Of a stretch of DNA of 64,000 nt, positions 59,167 to 64,000 are shown piece after piece. The DNA is taken from assembly GCF_002356555.2 (NCBI RefSeq), contig NZ_AP017372.2, positions 2,648,501 to 2,712,500 on the forward strand. The letters run 5' to 3'. This DNA comes from Halorhodospira halochloris (GTDB lineage Bacteria; Pseudomonadota; Gammaproteobacteria; Nitrococcales; Halorhodospiraceae). Position 1 is the stretch's first letter. Each line of letters opens with the position of its first letter. The notes beneath the pieces are model-generated. The model was not told the DNA's origin, did not search any database, and saw only the letters and a program-made list of their open reading frames with translations. The translations under genes and the position numbers were made by a program.

Positions 59167-61305
59167 CTAAAAGCCTCTGACGGTTATCCCCGCATAGAAG
59201 GTTCGCTCTGGCGCTGGCTCGTAGTAGGCGCCGTCATCAAGGCTGCCATCACTAGGTGAGGCGGCGTTTATCTTGATGTTGGCGTTATATTCCTCGTCCA
59301 GCAGGTTGTTTATACCGACAAACGGCTCTGCCTCATATTCATCGGTTACATACAGCCTTGAGACATGCAGGCCGACCTCGGCATGGGCTGACGAGCTTTG
59401 GGTGTTTCTGTCATCGGCGTAGATCTTATCGGCAGCGCGTATATTGGCAGCGTAGCGCCAGTCGTGGGCACCGTGCCAAACCACCTCAAGGTAGCCGTGG
59501 GCACGCGGGATGCCGGGGATGTTGTTGCCACTGACCTGCTCCTTTTTCAAATCATCCTCATCCTCATCCTCCCAATCAATCCCAGGAGCCTCAAAGTCAC
59601 GAAAGATAAACTCCCCCACTGCCAGCGCACTGGTGATCTCCAACCGCTCATGCGGGCGCGCCTCAATCCCTAGCTCTATCCCGCGGCGGCGGGTTTCCCC
59701 CGCATTCTCGTATATCTCGGGCGACTCGCCCTGCGGCACTAACTCGTTTTCAACCGTTACCTGAAAGAGGCTCAGATCGTATCTGAGGCGCTCACCAAAG
59801 CCACCGCGGACACCAAGCTCATAGGAGCGCGCTTCCTGGGCACTGAGTTCGCTGTCAATACCGCCCTCTTCCTGGTCCCACATCTCCCACAGAGTCGCGG
59901 TCTCGAAGGCCGTAGAGGCGTTAGTATAGAGCTGATGTCCCTCGGTCAAGGCGTAACTGGCACCGAGCAGATAACTCGGCTCGGTGTAGCGCTCGCGATC
60001 TGTCCCCGAGCCATTCATGCGATCCCTTATACTCATTTGCAGCCAGTCGAGACGGCTACCGCCGACCAGGCGCCAACGTTCAGCCGGTTGCCACTCGGCC
60101 TGGGCGTAGCCGGCAACCATCTGCGCCTGCTCAAGCTGATCGTGGGTCTGATCGCCCCGATCCCCTTGCTCATTTCTATAGCGCTGGCGATCGTCATACT
60201 GCCACTCGGCCTCGGTGCCTAAAGATATCTCCAGGGGTCGGCCGGCGAATTCGGTTTGGCGGACATGCCGCCCGCCTATGCCGCCAAAATAGCGTTCATA
60301 GGTTATTATCCCACCTACCGAGCCACCCCCGACTGCATCAAAAGGCGAACGACGATAGAAATCGCGGCGCTGGAGGAATGCCTGTCCCTCCCAGAGTTCC
60401 CCAGCACTAGGCTGCGAACTGAGAATCAAGGCCAGCGACTGCTGCTCAATCTCCTCGCCGGCATCATACTTTTTTGCATCATCACCAGCCTGCTGGCGAT
60501 CATCGCGTACCTGATCGCGTCTCAATCCGCCCGGATCACGCGCCTCCGGGGCATCCATAATGTTGCCGAGCAAGCGCAGTTGGGCACCGTTATCCAGCCG
60601 GCGATCAACCTTAATCCCTAACCGCTGCCGGGTTGCCTCGGCGTGTTCACGATAGCCGTCAAGGGAGACGTTCGAAGCGGTAACTGAACTGCGCCAATCC
60701 CCATCCACGCGCCCACCCCAGAGGCGCTGAGCACGCTCGCGGTGACTGCCGAGCAGCACTTGACCAGAGACGAATTGCCCCTCCTCCGGAGGCTCTATAG
60801 TGGTAAAGCGAAATACCCCCCCGGAGGCGTTACCGTAGAGCGCCGAGGAGGGGCCACGGAGCACTTCTAGCTGCTCGACAAATACCGGATCGATCGCGTC
60901 GAGCTGACTTTGGCCATCGGTTGCAGTTGCCGGTATGCCATCGACCAGCACCCTGATACCCCGGATACCGAACGGCGAGCGCGCCCCAAACCCGCGCACA
61001 GATAGGCGCAGATCCTGAGCGAAGTTATAGCGATTTTGCGTGTGAACCCCGGGAACACGATCAAGGCCTTGATCGAGAGCCAAGCCGCGCCCCGTAGCGA
61101 AGGCCTCACGTCCTACAGTAGAACCAGCTGCCGGATAATCCTCTAGATCTGAGCTCAACCGCGCCACGGTAGTAGTAACCGGCGGCAATTCGACCTGTTG
61201 CTCTCGCTCCTCCTGCTGAGCGACCGCTGTTGCAGTGCAACTCCACCCCAACAGTAGACACCATGGCGCTAAGAGTGAACTAGTTAACCTCCGTCTCCTA
61301 GCCAC
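59167..61305 (-). CDS. TonB-dependent outer-membrane receptor
   Basis: A 712-residue TonB-dependent receptor: plug domain at about 45-160 (LDQGLDRVPGVHTQNRYN, the RGFGARSPFGIRGIRVLVDG stretch and EVLRGPSSALYGNASGGV), then a 22-strand barrel ending ERTFYAGITVRGF with the C-terminal Phe of outer-membrane proteins. It probably imports a ferric siderophore, heme or other large ligand; the ligand cannot be deduced. The GTG at 61305 (MARRRRLTSSLLAPW) gives a normal signal peptide. Two upstream ATGs (61374, 61383) would overlap the divergent gene, so the start is uncertain. No fur box was identified. Confidence 0.9.
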   Translation of the reverse strand: MARRRRLTSSLLAPWCLLLGWSCTATAVAQQEEREQQVELPPVTTTVARLSSDLEDYPAAGSTVGREAFATGRGLALDQGLDRVPGVHTQNRYNFAQDLRLSVRGFGARSPFGIRGIRVLVDGIPATATDGQSQLDAIDPVFVEQLEVLRGPSSALYGNASGGVFRFTTIEPPEEGQFVSGQVLLGSHRERAQRLWGGRVDGDWRSSVTASNVSLDGYREHAEATRQRLGIKVDRRLDNGAQLRLLGNIMDAPEARDPGGLRRDQVRDDRQQAGDDAKKYDAGEEIEQQSLALILSSQPSAGELWEGQAFLQRRDFYRRSPFDAVGGGSVGGIITYERYFGGIGGRHVRQTEFAGRPLEISLGTEAEWQYDDRQRYRNEQGDRGDQTHDQLEQAQMVAGYAQAEWQPAERWRLVGGSRLDWLQMSIRDRMNGSGTDRERYTEPSYLLGASYALTEGHQLYTNASTAFETATLWEMWDQEEGGIDSELSAQEARSYELGVRGGFGERLRYDLSLFQVTVENELVPQGESPEIYENAGETRRRGIELGIEARPHERLEITSALAVGEFIFRDFEAPGIDWEDEDEDDLKKEQVSGNNIPGIPRAHGYLEVVWHGAHDWRYAANIRAADKIYADDRNTQSSSAHAEVGLHVSRLYVTDEYEAEPFVGINNLLDEEYNANIKINAASPSDGSLDDGAYYEPAPERTFYAGITVRGF

Positions 61306-61372
61306 TGAGGCGACAAAAGGATTATTCTGGGCAACAGGCCCGAAACTAGCAGGTACGCCAATGCCTCGGCAC

Positions 61373-62908
61373 ATGAAAAACATCCTCTCTCGCTCCCTGG
61401 CCACTTTTATTTTGTGCTACGCCCTGGCGGCTACCGCCTTTGGCGATGATAACACCTCAGCTGAACCACAAGCTGCTCCAGCTCAATCTGAACAAGCAAA
61501 CGGACAGGACGATGCTAACGGGGTCGAGACAGCTCCAGCTGAATTTGATGACAGTCCCTTTGAAGCCCGTGAGCTTCCAGCCGGCGTAGGCGAGGTGATA
61601 AGTGACCGCCATACGCTGCGCGCTCGATCGGCAAAAGTCTACCTCCAGGGGCCAGCGGTAATAAGCGAAAAGCGTGAAATCGGCCTGCCGGACGGCAGGG
61701 CGCGCTTGGTTGTGCAAAACATCCCCAGAGAAATAGACATCTCGTCAGTGCGGATAGCCTCAGATCATGACCCCGCCCTCATAGGCTCTTCATACACCAG
61801 CGGCGATCTCTCTAAGGAGCGTTTGCTTAGGGCCCATACCGGCAACAGTATTTATATCAAGCCAGACAGCAGCGCAAGCGATAAAGATTGGCAACAGGCA
61901 CAGCTCTTAGGTTTCGACACCGATTACCTAATTGTGGTGTTAGCCGAACGCGCTAAGACCATTCCTCGCCAAGCCGGCATAAAAATAGCCTTCCCCCAGC
62001 CATCTGCTGAACTTCACGGCAGTCCAACAGTAGAACTCGACTTGGACAGTCAGCGCGGTGGCTCCAAACCTGTCACCATAAGCTATCTGAGCGGCGGTCT
62101 TGAGTGGCAGCCGCACTATCAAATCATTAGATCGACCGAGGATGATCAGTTGCGGGTCAAGGCTTTAGCGAGGGTCGAAAATCAAACAGAAATGGATTTT
62201 CGCGCCGTTGATCTGACCTTTGTGAGCGCCGCCAACCCAACTTCGGCAGCAGCAAGTAGCAACCTATCCAGCCAACCAACAACCAAGCCAAGCGGGCTGA
62301 CCGGTGAAGCGGCAGGTGACGGACGAGCCTATTCCCTTGATGACGGTCAGAAGCTACTTGCTGGGCGCTCTTATAATCTAAAGCTAGACAGCTTTGTGGT
62401 AGACGATGGCAATACCTCCTACCAACTGCATGGCAATGCCGCCGCCAACCAACAGTCTGGCCTAGAGATTAAAGCCATCAAGATCGTTAACTGGACCGCC
62501 GAGCAAAATCTGCCATCGGGCTTAGCAGATATTTACACAGCTCCCGATTTGCAGTTCAGACAAAGGAGCAAGCTTCCAGATACCGCTAGCGGCGAAGAGG
62601 TCAGCATACCGGTTGGCAGCAGCGAGGATGTTACTGCAACACGGAACCTGGCACACCCCTACGACAGACCCATTGACGCAGCGACTGATGAGATAGAGTG
62701 GGAAATTGTGGTCAATAATAATGCTAGCGAGCGCAAAGAGGTTACCCTTAAAGAGCAGATCCCCAGTGATCTGCCAGCTGAGTGGGAAATCCTGGAATCA
62801 TCGCACGAGACAGAACTTGAGACCGCTAATACCGCAATATGGCAGATAGAGCTTGGCGAGGGTGAGCAAAAAACGATAAATTACCGTGCCCGGATCAACC
62901 ATAAGTAG
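61373..62908 (+). CDS. DUF4139 domain secreted protein
   Basis: A 511-residue protein with a signal peptide of about 22 residues (ILCYALAATAFGD), an acidic Ala/Gln/Glu linker, then a DUF4139-type beta-rich body. GSKPVTISYLSGGLEWQPHYQ and LKEQIPSDLPAEWEILESS near the C-terminus are typical; several segments resemble a bacterial adhesin/mucoidy-like domain. The role is unknown; likely periplasmic or cell-surface. The ATG at 61361 would add four residues and is an alternative. Diverges from the TonB receptor gene. Confidence 0.82.
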   Translation: MKNILSRSLATFILCYALAATAFGDDNTSAEPQAAPAQSEQANGQDDANGVETAPAEFDDSPFEARELPAGVGEVISDRHTLRARSAKVYLQGPAVISEKREIGLPDGRARLVVQNIPREIDISSVRIASDHDPALIGSSYTSGDLSKERLLRAHTGNSIYIKPDSSASDKDWQQAQLLGFDTDYLIVVLAERAKTIPRQAGIKIAFPQPSAELHGSPTVELDLDSQRGGSKPVTISYLSGGLEWQPHYQIIRSTEDDQLRVKALARVENQTEMDFRAVDLTFVSAANPTSAAASSNLSSQPTTKPSGLTGEAAGDGRAYSLDDGQKLLAGRSYNLKLDSFVVDDGNTSYQLHGNAAANQQSGLEIKAIKIVNWTAEQNLPSGLADIYTAPDLQFRQRSKLPDTASGEEVSIPVGSSEDVTATRNLAHPYDRPIDAATDEIEWEIVVNNNASERKEVTLKEQIPSDLPAEWEILESSHETELETANTAIWQIELGEGEQKTINYRARINHK

Positions 62909-62923
62909 AGACATTAGGGGAGC

Positions 62924-63121
62924 ATGATGGAACTTAAACAGAACCTCGGCATGATCGATCGTGCGGCACGAGCAGTAGTGGGAATTTTGCTAATCAGTCT
63001 CTTTTTTGTCGGCCCCCAAAGTGCTTGGGGCTGGATAGGCCTGATCCCCCTCGCTACCGCTATCGTAGGCAACTGTCCTGCGTATATCCCTCTAGGATTC
63101 AACACTTGCAGCGGCAAATAA
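62924..63121 (+). CDS. Small DUF2892 inner-membrane protein
   Basis: A 65-residue membrane protein of the DUF2892/YgaP-tail type: LGMIDRAARAVVGILLI, a short loop with GPQSAWGWIGLIPLATAIVG, then NCPAYIPLGFNTC. Two hydrophobic helices and two cysteines near the C-terminus are characteristic. In other bacteria it is often fused to or next to rhodanese domains; none is seen here. It lies 15 bp after the DUF4139 gene with AGGGGAG as ribosome site, so the two are probably co-transcribed. An ATG one codon later is equally possible. Confidence 0.8.
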   Translation: MMELKQNLGMIDRAARAVVGILLISLFFVGPQSAWGWIGLIPLATAIVGNCPAYIPLGFNTCSGK

Positions 63122-63222
63122 CGGCTGCAAAACCCGCCCACTAGAAGCCAGACCAGGGACGGTCAGCCGCTCAGCCAAATGCTCACACTCCCCCCTCGCA
63201 TATCCAGCTAAGATGTACGGTT

Positions 63223-64000
63223 ATGGAAGAGTTAAGAAAGACCCTACAGCGTATTGATGGAAAAGGCTACAAGGCCTACCGCGATATTCAGGGCAAACAC
63301 CAGTTCACCGGTTTTGAGCTCCAGATAGATAAGGTTCAAGCCGATCCCTACGCCAAGCCTTCTCGGCTACGGGCCTTTGTCCCCTGGCAGCGGGCTGCAT
63401 TGCCCCCAGAATCACAAGCCAGCGCGGCACGGCAACGCGCTACGCGCGACTACCTTGCCCGCAGCTTCGCTCGAGCAAGCGCTGCCAGCGAGGCGATAAA
63501 TATTGACAGTGGTGCGCAGACGGTTCTCGATCGCAGTGCAGTTCTCTTCAACGAGCACGGCATTGAACTGCGTTTTACTGTTCACCTGCCGGCTCGCGGG
63601 CGCACTATACTCGGCCGCCAGGCTGCGGATATCCTGTGCAGCCGTTTGCCTAAAATCGTCCATCATGCAACCAATGCCGATAAGCTTGATTTGTCTGACC
63701 TGGAGAGACACTGCGCCGCGGTAGAAGACCAGGCTGCATTGCGTGCTGACCTTAAAAAAAGGGGATTAGTGGCATTCATTGGCGACGGAGCGACTCTGCC
63801 GCGTCGCTCCGGCATCGACGATCGCCCCTTAAGTGATGCGATCCCGTTCACAAGTCCAGAATCACTCCGTGTCTCGCTCAACACCCCGAACGCAGGTGAA
63901 GTAACGGGGATGGGCATACCGCAGGGCATCACCCTGATTGTAGGGGGAGGTTTTCACGGCAAATCGACACTGCTCAACGCTATCGAACTGGGCATATATG
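63223..64000 (+). CDS. ABC-class ATPase (COG3044 family), partial at window end
   Basis: The first 259 codons of a protein beginning MEELRKTLQRIDGKGYKAY. It matches the large single-gene ABC-class ATPase family: an N-terminal domain with YRDIQGKHQFTGFELQID and DPYAKPSRLR, a P-loop LIVGGGFHGKSTLLNAIELG (63934 to about 63993) near the end, and a Cys in HCAAVED. The frame is open to the last base. Unlike transporter ATPases it has no membrane partner here. Its biological role is poorly known. Confidence 0.82.
   Translation, partial: MEELRKTLQRIDGKGYKAYRDIQGKHQFTGFELQIDKVQADPYAKPSRLRAFVPWQRAALPPESQASAARQRATRDYLARSFARASAASEAINIDSGAQTVLDRSAVLFNEHGIELRFTVHLPARGRTILGRQAADILCSRLPKIVHHATNADKLDLSDLERHCAAVEDQAALRADLKKRGLVAFIGDGATLPRRSGIDDRPLSDAIPFTSPESLRVSLNTPNAGEVTGMGIPQGITLIVGGGFHGKSTLLNAIELGIY

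Overview
The window looks like chromosomal DNA of an autotrophic gammaproteobacterium, probably an Ectothiorhodospiraceae (Halorhodospira-like) purple sulfur bacterium. The basis is a form IA RuBisCO cluster with CbbQ/CbbO, a complete set of gammaproteobacterial envelope genes (lptD, surA, amgK-murU), the hemCDXY operon, the oxygen-independent ubiquinone genes ubiUVT, and strongly acidic extracytoplasmic proteins (HemX, SurA, MltC-like proteins, a poly-Asp lipoprotein) that suggest salt adaptation. No photosynthesis gene lies in the window, so phototrophy is inference. I saw no rRNA, tRNA, CRISPR array, transposase or phage gene.

Layout. 0-11 kb (mostly +): tail of a dacA-like gene, D-amino-acid transaminase, lipB, a reversed M14 hydrolase, DUF493, then a tightly packed run amgK-murU-GCS2-lptD, followed by surA-pdxA (several 4-bp stop/start overlaps). 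11-19 kb: argH-ksgA on -, hemC-hemD-hemX-hemY on +, closed by a clear terminator. 19-24.6 kb (-): maeB with an esterase, then ubiU-ubiV-ubiT. 24.8-31.6 kb: an accessory envelope locus holding a duplicated module of MltC-like lytic transglycosylase plus LPP20-like lipoprotein, a third lipoprotein with a cysteine cluster, and a convergent PEGA-domain protein. 31.8-49.3 kb (all -): one colinear carbon block, cbbL-cbbS-cbbQ-cbbO-tkt-pgk-pyk-fba-aceE-aceF-lpdA, running from CO2 fixation to acetyl-CoA. 49.5-52.3 kb (+): the divergent cbbR-rpe-prk arm. 52.5-64 kb: poly-Asp lipoprotein, hemB, a PhoU-like/Pit phosphate pair, aroE, a MaoC hydratase, hemE, a Nudix hydrolase, a TonB-dependent receptor, a DUF4139 protein, a DUF2892 protein and the start of an ABC-class ATPase.

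The most unusual non-coding signal is a family of seven intergenic elements of about 95-165 bp (R1-R7). Each has long inverted arms around a conserved core that carries its own inner hairpin. Arm sequences differ between copies but match within the best copies, so pairing is preserved while sequence drifts. Copies lie inside or beside the cbb, pdh, aroE and lipoprotein gene strings. The other candidate for something undescribed is the duplicated MltC/LPP20 module, with one repeat copy (R3) between its two halves.

Many genes use GTG or TTG starts that the Shine-Dalgarno position supports (GCS2, lptD, ksgA, the esterase, aceF, pgk, hemB, the PhoU-like gene, aroE, hemE). Starts given here were chosen on that basis and often differ from the longest open frame.
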